Assembly (NCBI RefSeq): GCF_001583495.1
Contig: NZ_LQAQ01000098.1
Coordinates: 62,001-126,000 of the forward strand
Source: Flammeovirga sp. SJP92
GTDB taxonomy: Bacteria > Bacteroidota > Bacteroidia > Cytophagales > Flammeovirgaceae
Direction of reading: 5' to 3'
DNA: 64,000 nucleotides
The position numbers and the translations under genes are program-made. The notes under the pieces are model-generated. The model did no database searches. It had not been told where the DNA came from and saw only the letters and a program-made list of their open reading frames with translations. This document shows, one piece after another, positions 26,154 to 34,694 of this stretch. How positions within the stretch are numbered: position 1 is the stretch's first letter; the number at the start of each line of letters is the position of its first letter.

Positions 26154-26165
26154 TTATTCATCATT

Positions 26166-27278
26166 ATGCAGAAGTTATCAAAACTGATATTGAAGTTAAT
26201 TTTAGCCTCTTTATTCTTCATTATTTTTTTACAATTAAAACAAAAGAAAGATCCAGCAAATTATCACTTGAAACTAGGTGAAGCAGTCCCTCATTCTAAG
26301 TTTGAAGATAAAACGTGGAGTCATTGGGGAGGCTCTATTGTGAAGGACAAAGAAGGTATGTATCACTTGTTTTATTCCCGATGGAAGAAAGAATTAGGCT
26401 GGGCTTGGGTAACACATTCTGAAATTGCTCATGCGGTTGCAGATTCTCCTTACGGTCCTTTTGAGTTTAAAGATGTCACACTGGGCGTAAGAGGAGAAAA
26501 CTATTGGGATGGATTATGTACACACAATCCCACTGTACATGAATTTGATGGAAAATATTACCTCTATTATATGGGCAATACAGGAGACGGAAAAGTGATG
26601 GGTACACCTGAAAAAATCGTCTTGAACCCTGTTCACCGTAACAATCAAAGAATAGGCGTTGCAGTAGCTGATCACCCCAACGGGCCTTGGAAACGTTTGG
26701 ATACACCCTTAATAGATATTTCACCTGAGAAAGAAGCTTTAGATGCCTTGATGGTGAGCAATCCAAGTATCACCCAAAATGATAAAGGACAATTTCTGAT
26801 GGTGTATAAAGCTGTAGGTAAAAAAAGAAAAGGAATTTGGGGTGGTCCGGTAGTGCATTGTGTAGCCACTTCAGATTCACCAACAGGTCCCTTTAAAAAA
26901 CACCCTGATCCCATTTTTCAGGCAAAAGGATATGATTTCCCTGCCGAAGATCCTTTTATATGGTTTCAGGACGGACATTATTATGCGATTGTAAAAGATA
27001 TGCATGGTGCTTTTACAGAACATGGTCGCTCATTGGTATTATTTCATTCTTATGATGGATTGGATTGGCAACTTTCAAAAAATCCTTTGGTGAGTAAATT
27101 AGAAATCAAATGGAAAAATGGATCAACTCAATCTGTTTCCCATTTAGAGCGTCCTCAGTTGTATTTAGAAGATGGTAAACCTGTAGTTTTAGCGTGTGCT
27201 GCAGATATTGAAGATGAAAACGGGGTACTTCATTCTTTTAATGTACAACTGCCAATTGTGTCTTTTGATGATTTATAA
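26166..27278 (+). CDS. Five-bladed beta-propeller glycosidase (GH43/GH32-like)
   Basis: 370 residues with an N-terminal membrane/signal segment (residues ~5-22). The body has the repeated propeller blades of GH43-type enzymes: WSHWGGSIVKDKEGMYHLFYSRW, HNPTVHEFDGKYYLYYMGN, NPSITQNDKGQFLMVYKA, AEDPFIWFQDGHYYAIVKDMHG and LERPQLYLEDGKPVVLACA. The acidic residues in the blades at EDPF and ERPQL fit the clan's catalytic positions, but the exact family and substrate cannot be fixed by eye. Paired with the FAD oxidoreductase, suggesting processing of a modified marine sugar. Leaving the stop there is a repeat-rich intergenic region. Confidence 0.8.
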   Translation: MQKLSKLILKLILASLFFIIFLQLKQKKDPANYHLKLGEAVPHSKFEDKTWSHWGGSIVKDKEGMYHLFYSRWKKELGWAWVTHSEIAHAVADSPYGPFEFKDVTLGVRGENYWDGLCTHNPTVHEFDGKYYLYYMGNTGDGKVMGTPEKIVLNPVHRNNQRIGVAVADHPNGPWKRLDTPLIDISPEKEALDALMVSNPSITQNDKGQFLMVYKAVGKKRKGIWGGPVVHCVATSDSPTGPFKKHPDPIFQAKGYDFPAEDPFIWFQDGHYYAIVKDMHGAFTEHGRSLVLFHSYDGLDWQLSKNPLVSKLEIKWKNGSTQSVSHLERPQLYLEDGKPVVLACAADIEDENGVLHSFNVQLPIVSFDDL

Positions 27279-27345
27279 ATCCTTTTGAATAACTTGTGCA
27301 CATCTTCTGTCTTGAAAATTATGTTTTCGAATATTTATAGGATTT

Positions 27346-27409
27346 AGAAATCAGGAGATTTCTGCTGATTTGTAGGACACGAATGATGCTAACGCTTAAC
27401 ATTCGCGCC
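27346..27409 (-). repeat. REP-like hairpins: one B-type and one A-type copy
   Basis: B-type hairpin AGAAATC-AGGA-GATTTCT (27346-27363) and A-type hairpin 27375-27409 (minus-strand loop TTAAGCGTTAGCAT, stem CGAATG/CATTCG plus outer pairs). Same order and orientation as 34057-34119. Confidence 0.75.
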
Positions 27410-27527
27410 AGTGGACTTTCTACTTTTTTAGTTTGGTAGTGTTTCACCGGCCTTGAAGGGAAAAGCGTTAAGAATTTCATGGAGAGAGCCGTTAAAAATG
27501 ATTTTGTTGTTTGAGCTTTAGCGAGTT

Positions 27528-27605
27528 TAAAATCATTTAGGCGAGAGGAATGGAATTTAGCTTTTGACTTCAAAGCCTTGACTTTTTTGCTTCGTTTTTG
27601 TGTTA
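27528..27605. repeat. Dispersed intergenic repeat, copy 2
   Basis: Near-identical over ~50 bases to 15570-15620 (AAAATCATTTAGGCGAGAGG to TTGACTTCAAAGCC). The right end TTGCTTCGTTTTTGTGTTAA reads like similar repeats I know from related genomes. No gene is convincing between 27279 and 27700. Confidence 0.7.
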
Positions 27606-27700
27606 AGACAAAAATGAAGAAGAAGGAAGCTTGAAAGCAACGCATAGAAAACGTGTAGAAATGTCAATTGAAAGTTGACGATAATTTAGTTTACAACGTA

Positions 27701-28567
27701 ATGGATCACCAAAACATCTCTTATCATCAAAATAAAAAAATAGGAAAAGGGTTGCCTTTCGCAATAGTCCCTTCCTCTATCCTTTTGGAAGGAACAGATA
27801 TTTTCTCTCCTTCCAAAAGGGATTTTCATGTATTGTTTTGGTTCAAAAAAGGTTCAGGCACCTACTATATCGATTTTCAGAAATATACTTTTCAACCCAA
27901 TACCTTAATGCTCTTATCTAAAGATCAGATCAGTTATTTTGATGCTTTAGACCCCAAAGAAGTAGAAATTCAAAGCATTGTATTCACTCCAGAGTTTTTG
28001 TATCGCAATGATCATGACTTGCAACATATGTTTCAGTTTTCTTTAGCTTCTCATATTGAAGGAATGCAGTATTTATCCCTGTCGGAAAAAGAAAGCACCT
28101 TTTTTAAAATGCTCAGTGATCAAATGTTTGAGGTATATGATCATTGGGAATTGCCACAGCAAGAACATGCCTTTTACCATTGGCTGAGTTTGTTTTTAAT
28201 TCAAGTGGAAAGAATACAGCAACAGCATCAATCCATAAAAAAAATATCCCCTTCAGATCAATTACACTTGAAGTTTCAACAGTTGCTAGAAGAAAATTTC
28301 AAGAAGGAATACAAAGTAGAATTCTATCTCAATACCTTGAACATAAATATCAAAGCATTGAGTAAAATACTAAAAGAAAAATATGACCTGTCTCCCAAAG
28401 CAGTCATTGACGAACGAAGAGTTTTAGAAATAAAGCGTCTACTGAAAGGAACATCAATCCCCATTAAAGAAATCGCTTATGAAATGGGATTTGATGAACC
28501 AACGAATATGGTGAAGTATTTTAAGAAGAGGACTTCTTTTACGCCCAATTCATTCCGAAAATATTAA
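27701..28567 (+). CDS. AraC family transcriptional regulator
   Basis: About 288 residues from ATG 27701. A TTG start at 27668 is less likely. Residues ~1-180 form a cupin-like sensor (FHVLFWFKKGSGTYYIDFQK, FQPNTLMLLSKDQI). The C-terminal ~100 residues hold two helix-turn-helix units of AraC/XylS type (LNTLNINIKALSKILKEKY; GTSIPIKEIAYEMGFDEPTN, YFKKRTSFTPNSFRKY). It follows the FAD oxidoreductase-glycosidase pair and is a candidate regulator of that pair through a sugar ligand, but a 420-base repeat-rich gap separates them. Confidence 0.9.
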   Translation: MDHQNISYHQNKKIGKGLPFAIVPSSILLEGTDIFSPSKRDFHVLFWFKKGSGTYYIDFQKYTFQPNTLMLLSKDQISYFDALDPKEVEIQSIVFTPEFLYRNDHDLQHMFQFSLASHIEGMQYLSLSEKESTFFKMLSDQMFEVYDHWELPQQEHAFYHWLSLFLIQVERIQQQHQSIKKISPSDQLHLKFQQLLEENFKKEYKVEFYLNTLNINIKALSKILKEKYDLSPKAVIDERRVLEIKRLLKGTSIPIKEIAYEMGFDEPTNMVKYFKKRTSFTPNSFRKY

Positions 28568-28613
28568 AGAAATAGGATGAATTGATAAAACATGTTCTTC
28601 TTTCTTTCACATT

Positions 28614-30269
28614 TTAATCCCTCATCACCAATTCATACTTCTTCTTAATAAACTGACGTGATTGATGTGTGGCCACCTCGTTGTCCAATGCTTTCTGATA
28701 ATACGTTGCAGCTTTTTTACTTTGATGTGCTTTGATGAAATAATCACCTATTATTTCATACACATTGTAGCCTTTAGGATTGAGTGCTATGAACTCATCA
28801 ATAGCTTTCTGTGAAATTGGAGGCAGTTGATCATTCCAGTTTTTGAATTGAAAAGCCATTCCTTTGAACTGTTTATAATTGTGGTAATCATCCCAATGAT
28901 CAGGACCCGCTTCTGAAATTTGTTTTGAACTTGAGGCTAAAGTAGCTGGTGGTGGGTAATTCTGAGAGTTTGAGAATACAGAATCCAGATTATAACAGAT
29001 AAACTCTTCCATACCATGATGGCTTGTAGACAACCACATTTCTCTTGTTTCTGGTTTGAAAATTATAGAATGATGTAAATGGAGAGAGTTAATAGTTTTT
29101 GCATTGCCAAGACCGATAGGTTGATCTTCAAAACCATCCGTATCTCTTAAAACCGTGGCAATATCCTGCACCGTAAATTCATCATTTTGATTGATGAGTT
29201 CTTGTATTCTGATGGCTCTATAATAAGAAGCATAAGAAGGGTCATAGGCCATGGGTTTTCTAAGTTCATCGGTTTGTAGGTGCGAAGTACAAACCAATTC
29301 ATTGTTTCTCATTTGAATGGAATCAATACCATGAGGTGTTTTTTCAATAATGATTGCTGTATTATCAAAAGCTGAAGAAACAAGAATGGATTCATTGACA
29401 TAGGCTTCTTTGGTAAATGCAATATTGAAGGCCTCGTCAACAGTTTGTGCATATTGTAGAATCTCTCTTGAAATTAAAGACATTGGCATAGTGGCAGCCA
29501 ATGGAATTTGTGATTCTGCAGTGTTTATGGTTACTGTTAAGCCTGTTTCGTTCATTCCAGAAACTGCACCAACAAACCCTGCCCAGCTTACGGAGGCAAA
29601 CTTAAATCCTTCATAAGGTTTTACGAAATGTACAATTTTATCTGTACGGTGCTGGTCATGTAAAAAGAAGTCAAAATTTCTTCCCACTAATACATCGTGG
29701 TCCTTGGTTTTAGGTCCGTTGATTGCGAAAGCGGAATTGACCTTGACATCCATTTTTTCAAAAGAATGCTGTGTATCATAAATACCATGATAGTTAAGGA
29801 TTCTTTGGTAAGCTGATCCCATATTATCAAACTTAGGATTCATGTGGAATGATACCCCATACATCTCTTCACAATATTCTGGAAGAATCCGGTTGTCCAT
29901 ATGCCTGTTGTAATAGGCACTCAGAAGTCGGGCTAGATCAGGGTATTTTCCTGGTGCATGTTCCACCATTCTGTAAGCAAAAATAGCTTCTTGTTCTTGT
30001 AAGAAACTTTTGCTTAAGGCACCTGTACTATAACCGATTTCAAAAGGTGTACCTTCTGTATAAAGCTCCCAAATTTTATCTTGTTTTTTGATGATAAAAT
30101 TATTTTTGATCATGTAACGGTTATGGCCTAATGTATCAACTTTTTCATGGATAATTGAAGTGTTGTCAACTTTTGGAGTGGGGATAAATATCCAAGATTG
30201 TATCCATGTGATAGTGATCAGTAACAATAAAAAAAGAGCAAAACTGAGTTTTCTAGCTAAAGAATTCAT
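28614..30269 (-). CDS. C45/AAT-like Ntn-hydrolase family protein with C-terminal TPR
   Basis: 551 residues. N-terminal membrane anchor (residues ~8-28, FALFLLLLITITWIQSWIF). The central part resembles acyl-coenzyme A:6-aminopenicillanic acid acyltransferase/peptidase C45 proteins (DHDVLVGRNFDFFLHDQHRTD, GFVGAVSGMNETGLTVTINTA, LISREILQYAQTVDEAFNIA). Active members process themselves to expose an N-terminal Cys. Here the matching stretch reads VNSAFAINGPKTKD, with no Cys, so it may use Ser or be inactive. The last ~50 residues look like a TPR (YEIIGDYFIKAHQSKKAATYYQKA). Acts outside the inner membrane. Substrate unknown. Confidence 0.75.
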   Translation of the reverse strand: MNSLARKLSFALFLLLLITITWIQSWIFIPTPKVDNTSIIHEKVDTLGHNRYMIKNNFIIKKQDKIWELYTEGTPFEIGYSTGALSKSFLQEQEAIFAYRMVEHAPGKYPDLARLLSAYYNRHMDNRILPEYCEEMYGVSFHMNPKFDNMGSAYQRILNYHGIYDTQHSFEKMDVKVNSAFAINGPKTKDHDVLVGRNFDFFLHDQHRTDKIVHFVKPYEGFKFASVSWAGFVGAVSGMNETGLTVTINTAESQIPLAATMPMSLISREILQYAQTVDEAFNIAFTKEAYVNESILVSSAFDNTAIIIEKTPHGIDSIQMRNNELVCTSHLQTDELRKPMAYDPSYASYYRAIRIQELINQNDEFTVQDIATVLRDTDGFEDQPIGLGNAKTINSLHLHHSIIFKPETREMWLSTSHHGMEEFICYNLDSVFSNSQNYPPPATLASSSKQISEAGPDHWDDYHNYKQFKGMAFQFKNWNDQLPPISQKAIDEFIALNPKGYNVYEIIGDYFIKAHQSKKAATYYQKALDNEVATHQSRQFIKKKYELVMRD

Positions 30270-30428
30270 AGTAAGTAATGAGACGGATAAAGCGTTAATG
30301 AGTAATTGAATACCTTTTTGACCTCAAATAATGAGGTGGGAAACATACTCATAAATTCTGTTTTCAATCCTAAAACAAAAATTTCACAAAATAAGTTACA
30401 TAATTTTTTTTTGATCTTTTTTTTCAAA

Positions 30429-30444
30429 TGTGAAGCGCTTCACA
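30429..30444. promoter_or_regulatory. 16-bp palindrome TGTGAAGCGCTTCACA
   Basis: Perfect palindrome with the TGnAAnCGnTTnCA shape of LacI/GalR-family operators, in the 307-base gap between the C45-like gene and the divergent spondin lipoprotein gene. No LacI-type gene is in the window. Confidence 0.5.
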
Positions 30445-30576
30445 CTTTGTGGAAAAAAACAGATGTAAAATTGTAGAAACAAATAACGAAAAGGATACTC
30501 TAAAAAGTTCTTTTCGGCTTCTAAACTAAATTTAGTCGCTCACTCAAAAAACTCTAGAATTTAACCTATCAACAAA

Positions 30577-31839
30577 ATGAAAAACTCAATTTTAGCATTT
30601 ACTTTTTTATCTGCGCTGGCATTTACAAGTTGTTCTGATGATGAAAACAATAATGATCCAGTAGTATTACCAGAAACTAGTTTTACAGTTACCATTGAAA
30701 ACGCTTTCCAGCCTAAAGATTACTTTGCATATGGAGCCACTGAAGGTTTAATTACTCCAGGTAATTCACAAGATTTTAGCTTCAATGCAGGAAAAGGACA
30801 TTATTTAAGTTTTGCAACAATGTTTGTGCAGTCCAATGACTTGTTCTATGCTCCAATGGAAGGAGGAATAGCACTGTATGATGATGAGGGAAATGCTCTG
30901 ACAGGAGATATTACGTCTCAGTTTTACCTTTGGGATGCAGGTACAGAGGTAAATGAAGAACCGGGTGTAGGTGCCAACCAAGCTCCTCGCCAATCAGGTC
31001 CCAACACAGGAACTGCTGAAAACGGTGTGGTAAAATTAATCTCTGATGTAAATGATGGTTATACGTATCCTGCCACAAGTGATGTGATCAATGTGAGCAT
31101 CAAACATGATGGAGGTACAATGTTTACAGTAACTGTAGCAAACGTATCAGAAAATGCTTCAGTACCAACTCCATTTGCTCCGGGTAATTGGGTGGTACAT
31201 TCGAAAGGACAATATCCATTATTCCAAGAAGATAAAATAGCTTCAGAAGGATTAGAAGATTTAGCTGAAGATGGAGGAACAGATGTTTTATCTACTGCAA
31301 TTGCATCAATGACAGGTTTAGTGTCCCCTTTTGCTCCTGGTGCATATTCAGTAGGTAATGCCAATACAATTTTTACACTTGGCGCAGCTCCAACATCAGA
31401 ATTTGAATCTTTGACAGAAGACGGAGATCCTTCAGGTTTTGCTAATCACTTTAATACACCTCAAGGTGCTAGTGCTCCAGCTCCTATTTTCCCAGGTGAA
31501 AAATACTCATTTACATTTACTGCAATGGACGGTGATATGCTGTCAATGGCCACTATGTTGGTACAGTCAAATGATTGGGTATTAGGTTTTGATAATATCA
31601 AACTTTTCAACAACGGAACACCAATCAGCGGAGATATTTCAAGTCAGCTGATTTTAATAGACGGCGGATCTGAAGTAGATGAATACGCAGGAGCAGGTTC
31701 TTATCAAGCACCTCGTCAGCCAGGACCAAACTCTGGTATGGCAGAAGATGGAACAATTGAAGTAGAAGGCACTCCAAGTTCAAACCTATTGGCCAACTCG
31801 GAGATGTTGAAAGTTACAATTACTTCCTCTCAACAATAA
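30577..31839 (+). CDS. Lipoprotein with two spondin-N-like domains
   Basis: 420 residues. Lipobox FTSC (Cys at residue 20) followed by SDDENNND, the surface-export signal. Two tandem units of ~190 residues follow, each with FAPGNWV/FAPGAYS or FQPKDYF starts, an LEDLAEDGG or FESLTEDGD box, SFATMFVQSNDLF or SMATMLVQSNDWV, and WDAGTEVNEEPGVGANQAPR or IDGGSEVDEYAGAGSYQAPR. These are hallmarks of the spondin_N domain. The first domain appears to start mid-repeat. Spondin-N proteins are extracellular, so a surface adhesion or ligand-binding role is inferred. Ends directly before a strong terminator ~125 bases on. Confidence 0.85.
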   Translation: MKNSILAFTFLSALAFTSCSDDENNNDPVVLPETSFTVTIENAFQPKDYFAYGATEGLITPGNSQDFSFNAGKGHYLSFATMFVQSNDLFYAPMEGGIALYDDEGNALTGDITSQFYLWDAGTEVNEEPGVGANQAPRQSGPNTGTAENGVVKLISDVNDGYTYPATSDVINVSIKHDGGTMFTVTVANVSENASVPTPFAPGNWVVHSKGQYPLFQEDKIASEGLEDLAEDGGTDVLSTAIASMTGLVSPFAPGAYSVGNANTIFTLGAAPTSEFESLTEDGDPSGFANHFNTPQGASAPAPIFPGEKYSFTFTAMDGDMLSMATMLVQSNDWVLGFDNIKLFNNGTPISGDISSQLILIDGGSEVDEYAGAGSYQAPRQPGPNSGMAEDGTIEVEGTPSSNLLANSEMLKVTITSSQQ

Positions 31840-31963
31840 TAATAGTAGTAATAGATAATAATAATAGATTAACATTAGCCCACTATCACGGATAAACCAA
31901 CAGTCTTTAAAACACTGTAGAAAAGCAAGATTCATTGCTAATTGATTGAATAGAGAATACAAT

Positions 31964-31997
31964 AAGCCTTTCGCTTTTAGCGGAAGGCTTTTCTTTT
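31964..31997 (+). terminator. Intrinsic terminator after spondin lipoprotein
   Basis: 12-bp stem AAGCCTTTCGCT / AGCGGAAGGCTT with a TTT loop and a T-rich tail. Confidence 0.85.
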
Positions 31998-32109
31998 AGG
32001 TAAAAGTTGAGATCCTTTCTTTAAAATTTTATGTTTGTGATACATTTTAAGCAGACTTCTGTTTTCTATCAGAAGATTTGAACCAGATTAAACGACACAA
32101 ATAATATAA

Positions 32110-33186
32110 ATGAATAAAAACATCATCTTCACTTGGCTCAAAAGAGTTTTCCTGATTATTTTTTTAGGTGTATTGTGCTTTCTAGGATATTATCATCAAG
32201 AAACTATTTATGGTATCAGGCAGGGCCTAGGACAGATGAATATTTTATTGAATACCCAGCCAGTAGAACAATGTTTAACTGATACTTCATTTACCGAAAA
32301 GCAAAAAGCAAAAATCAGATTGATTCAGGAGATACGTCAGTTTACAGTGGATTCATTGGGACTGGATGAATCTGGAAGTTATACCCAGCTTTTTGATCAG
32401 AAAGGGAAACCTATTTTATGGATCGTAACAGGAAGTGAGCCTTTTGACTTAAAAGCCAAGAAATGGACTTTCCCCATTGCAGGTGCTTTTTCGTATAAAG
32501 GATTTTTTGTGAAAGAACTAGTAGAAGAAGAGAAAGAGAAACTAGTACAAGAAGGATGGGACGCCTCTATTGGTGAAGTATCAGCATGGTCTACTTTAGG
32601 TTTTCTCAACGACCCTATACTTTCGAGCATGCTAGAAAGAAACGAAGGAAGTCTAGCACATCTTATTATTCATGAATTGACACACGGTACTATCTACCTA
32701 AAGAATAGTGTTTCTTATAATGAAAACTTAGCCGATTTTGTAGGTGATGAAGGAGCTAAACGTTTTTTGATTTATAAATACGGAAAGCACTCTTCAGAAT
32801 ACGTCAAGTATATGTCACGAAAGCAAGACCGTAAAACCTTTTCTGAATATCTGCTTCAAAGTGCTAAATCTCTGGATTCACTCTATAAATCTTTTCCTGA
32901 GGAAATGACTTTAGAAGAAAAAACACTTTTGAAGGCTCAAAAAATCAAAGAAATCACAGACGGTATACAGCATCTCTCCTTTGCCAACAGCGGTTATTGC
33001 CGTTATTTTGATGATTTCACTCCCAACAACACCTTCTTTATGGGATATATCCGCTACAGAGGCAAACAAAACGAGTTTAAAGCCGAGTTTGAAAACGATT
33101 TCAACAGTAATTTTCATGCTTACTTTTCATACTTAAAACAAAAAGAACAATCTTTATTACATATTATTAAAAAAATAATAAACTGA
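32110..33186 (+). CDS. Putative zinc aminopeptidase (PF10023-type)
   Basis: 358 residues with an N-terminal membrane anchor (residues ~11-28) and a large outer domain. HELTHGTIYLKNSVSYNENLA holds the zinc site: His188 and His192 in HELTH, with Glu205 as third ligand. The surrounding LGFLNDPILSSMLERNEG and ADFVGDEGAKRFL match the family of predicted aminopeptidases. Likely acts in the periplasm on peptides; the substrate is unknown. Monocistronic. Confidence 0.87.
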   Translation: MNKNIIFTWLKRVFLIIFLGVLCFLGYYHQETIYGIRQGLGQMNILLNTQPVEQCLTDTSFTEKQKAKIRLIQEIRQFTVDSLGLDESGSYTQLFDQKGKPILWIVTGSEPFDLKAKKWTFPIAGAFSYKGFFVKELVEEEKEKLVQEGWDASIGEVSAWSTLGFLNDPILSSMLERNEGSLAHLIIHELTHGTIYLKNSVSYNENLADFVGDEGAKRFLIYKYGKHSSEYVKYMSRKQDRKTFSEYLLQSAKSLDSLYKSFPEEMTLEEKTLLKAQKIKEITDGIQHLSFANSGYCRYFDDFTPNNTFFMGYIRYRGKQNEFKAEFENDFNSNFHAYFSYLKQKEQSLLHIIKKIIN

Positions 33187-33233
33187 TAATCAATGTTTTA
33201 ATATTTCAAAGGATAAAAATTATTTATAATTTG

Positions 33234-33264
33234 TTTGAACAACTATTTCCTGTACATATATTTG
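33234..33264 (+). promoter_or_regulatory. Full Bacteroidota promoter of the YceI gene
   Basis: TTTG (33234-33237), exactly 19 bases, TATATTTG (33257-33264). Both elements match consensus. The start codon is 78 bases downstream of the -7 element. Confidence 0.75.
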
Positions 33265-33342
33265 TATCAACAAAAAAACAGAAAACAAGAGTTGTTTAAA
33301 AAACATACTCATAAAGCATTTAAACTCTTAATTTAAAATATT

Positions 33343-33909
33343 ATGAAAAGCATTACTTTAACACTAGTAGCAGTTTTATTCTCATTAGTTTCATTCGGAC
33401 AAAAAATCTCTGCTGACAACTCAAAAGTAGAGTGGACAGGTCACAAAGTAGTAGGTTCTACACACACAGGTACTGTAGCAGTAAAAGGTGGTGAGTTGAA
33501 AATCAAAAAAGGTGCTTTGAAAGGTGGTGAAATCGAAATCGACTTGACATCATTAAGCTCAACTGATTTAGAGGGTGAGTGGAAGCAAAAGCTTGATGGT
33601 CACTTAAAATCTGGAGATTTCTTTGATGTTGAAAAATATCCTACTGCAAAATTCGTTTTAAAATCAGCTACTAAAGATGGCGATAAGTTAAAACTAACTG
33701 GTGATATGACAATCAAAGGAGTATCTCAAGAAGTAGCTTTTGATGCGTCATTAAAAGAAGAAGGTAAAAAGTATGTTTTAGAAGGAGCAATCGAAATCGA
33801 CAGAACTAAATTCGGTTTAAAATACGGTTCTGATTCTTTCTTTGACAACTTAGGTGACAAAGCGATTTCAAATAACTTTGATATCAACTTCAAAGTAACA
33901 ACGCTTTAA
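33343..33909 (+). CDS. YceI family exported lipid-binding protein
   Basis: 188 residues: signal peptide (cleavage after SFG at residue 19), then the YceI beta-barrel (NSKVEWTGHKVVGSTHTGTV, IDLTSLSSTDLEGEWKQKLDGHLKSGDFFDVEKYPTAKFV, ITIKGVSQEVAFDASL-type block). Family members bind isoprenoid or quinone-like lipids in the periplasm. Full length, with a perfect promoter and a strong terminator, so it is a well expressed single gene. Codon use looks strongly biased (many AAA, GGT), fitting high expression. Confidence 0.93.
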   Translation: MKSITLTLVAVLFSLVSFGQKISADNSKVEWTGHKVVGSTHTGTVAVKGGELKIKKGALKGGEIEIDLTSLSSTDLEGEWKQKLDGHLKSGDFFDVEKYPTAKFVLKSATKDGDKLKLTGDMTIKGVSQEVAFDASLKEEGKKYVLEGAIEIDRTKFGLKYGSDSFFDNLGDKAISNNFDINFKVTTL

Positions 33910-33982
33910 GAAATTGATTTAGAAGAACTAAGATTGAGAAGCAAAACGGCATTAGTTTTTCTCTTAGTTGACTAAATATACA

Positions 33983-34014
33983 GGGAGTCGAGTATTGATA
34001 CTTGACTCCCTTTT
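33983..34014 (+). terminator. Intrinsic terminator of the YceI gene
   Basis: GGGAGTCGAGTAT / ATACTTGACTCCC 13-bp stem (one G-T pair) with TG loop and TTTTATTT tail. Confidence 0.88.
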
Positions 34015-34056
34015 ATTTGTAAAAGGCCCGTTCTGATTAACGTACACAATCTTATT

Positions 34057-34205
34057 AGAAATCAGGAGATTTCTAGTGATCATTAGGCACGGATGACGCT
34101 ATCGCTTAACATCCGCACCAGTGGTTCTGATTCTGTCTACCTAGCGCTAATGTTAAGCGACAGCGTCATTTGTGCTTGAAAGATCGTAAGAAGTCTCCGA
34201 CTTCT
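34057..34205. repeat. REPIN-like element: B'-A' ... A-B inverted hairpin pair
   Basis: Four hairpins in mirror order: AGAAATC-AGGA-GATTTCT (34057-34074), A' (34086-34119, stem GGATG/CATCC, loop TTAAGCGATAGCGT on the minus strand), A (34144-34175, stem TAATG/CATTT, loop TTAAGCGACAGCGT), AGAAGTC-TCC-GACTTCT (34189-34205). Also found at 27346, 56401 and 58113. Confidence 0.8.
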
Positions 34206-34262
34206 AGTTTATACACTAAATGTGTTAGTATCAGCTAAAGACTTGAACCAGTTGTAGAATAT

Positions 34263-34658
34263 CTATAGTTTTTTAAATGGAATAAAAGCCTTCCTGTCTA
34301 AAGAGACATAATAAATTCTTTGTTTTCGATGTACCAAAAATGCTTTGGTCACCCCACCTTCATTTACCGTAACGCTGTCTTTATCCATTACCAGTTTTGC
34401 ATTGACTTCACTGGTCAAATTAGAATAAAGAAAGGTTAGAAAAATAGAGTCTTCTTCGATTCTCACCTTGCCACTCGTATGTTCAGGAATGACATCTGTT
34501 TTGAGTATTTCAATAAATCTTACGGAATCTAGAATATAATTCCCTTGTAATTGCTCAAAGGTTTTTGGAGTTGAATTTTTTTTCTTTGTCTTCGTAGAAA
34601 TTTCACATGAAAATAATAGTACAGCCATAATGATCATGTAAGCAATTTGTTTTTTCAT
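34263..34658 (-). CDS. Small lipoprotein, unknown function
   Basis: 131 residues. Signal peptide II with lipobox LFSC (Cys at residue 18). The mature part begins EISTKTKKKNSTPKTFEQLQ, is basic for ~15 residues, then beta-rich (LQGNYILDSVRFIEIL, GKVRIEEDSIFLTFLYSNL, YYVSLDRKAFIPFKKL). It may be a small lipocalin-like or META-type domain, which I cannot confirm. It lies 36 bases after the pair of membrane genes and could be the last gene of that operon. Confidence 0.7.
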   Translation of the reverse strand: MKKQIAYMIIMAVLLFSCEISTKTKKKNSTPKTFEQLQGNYILDSVRFIEILKTDVIPEHTSGKVRIEEDSIFLTFLYSNLTSEVNAKLVMDKDSVTVNEGGVTKAFLVHRKQRIYYVSLDRKAFIPFKKL

Positions 34659-34694
34659 CTGTATACCTTTTGGTTGGTGGTATAACAGTTAGAT

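Noticed and set aside
27319-27645. Minus-strand open frame of 108 codons
   Set aside because: It lies entirely in REP hairpins and the dispersed repeat; the composition does not look coding.
34020-34260. Possible insertion sequence remnant around the REPIN-like element
   Set aside because: No transposase frame, no target-site duplication found; the mirrored hairpins explain the structure.
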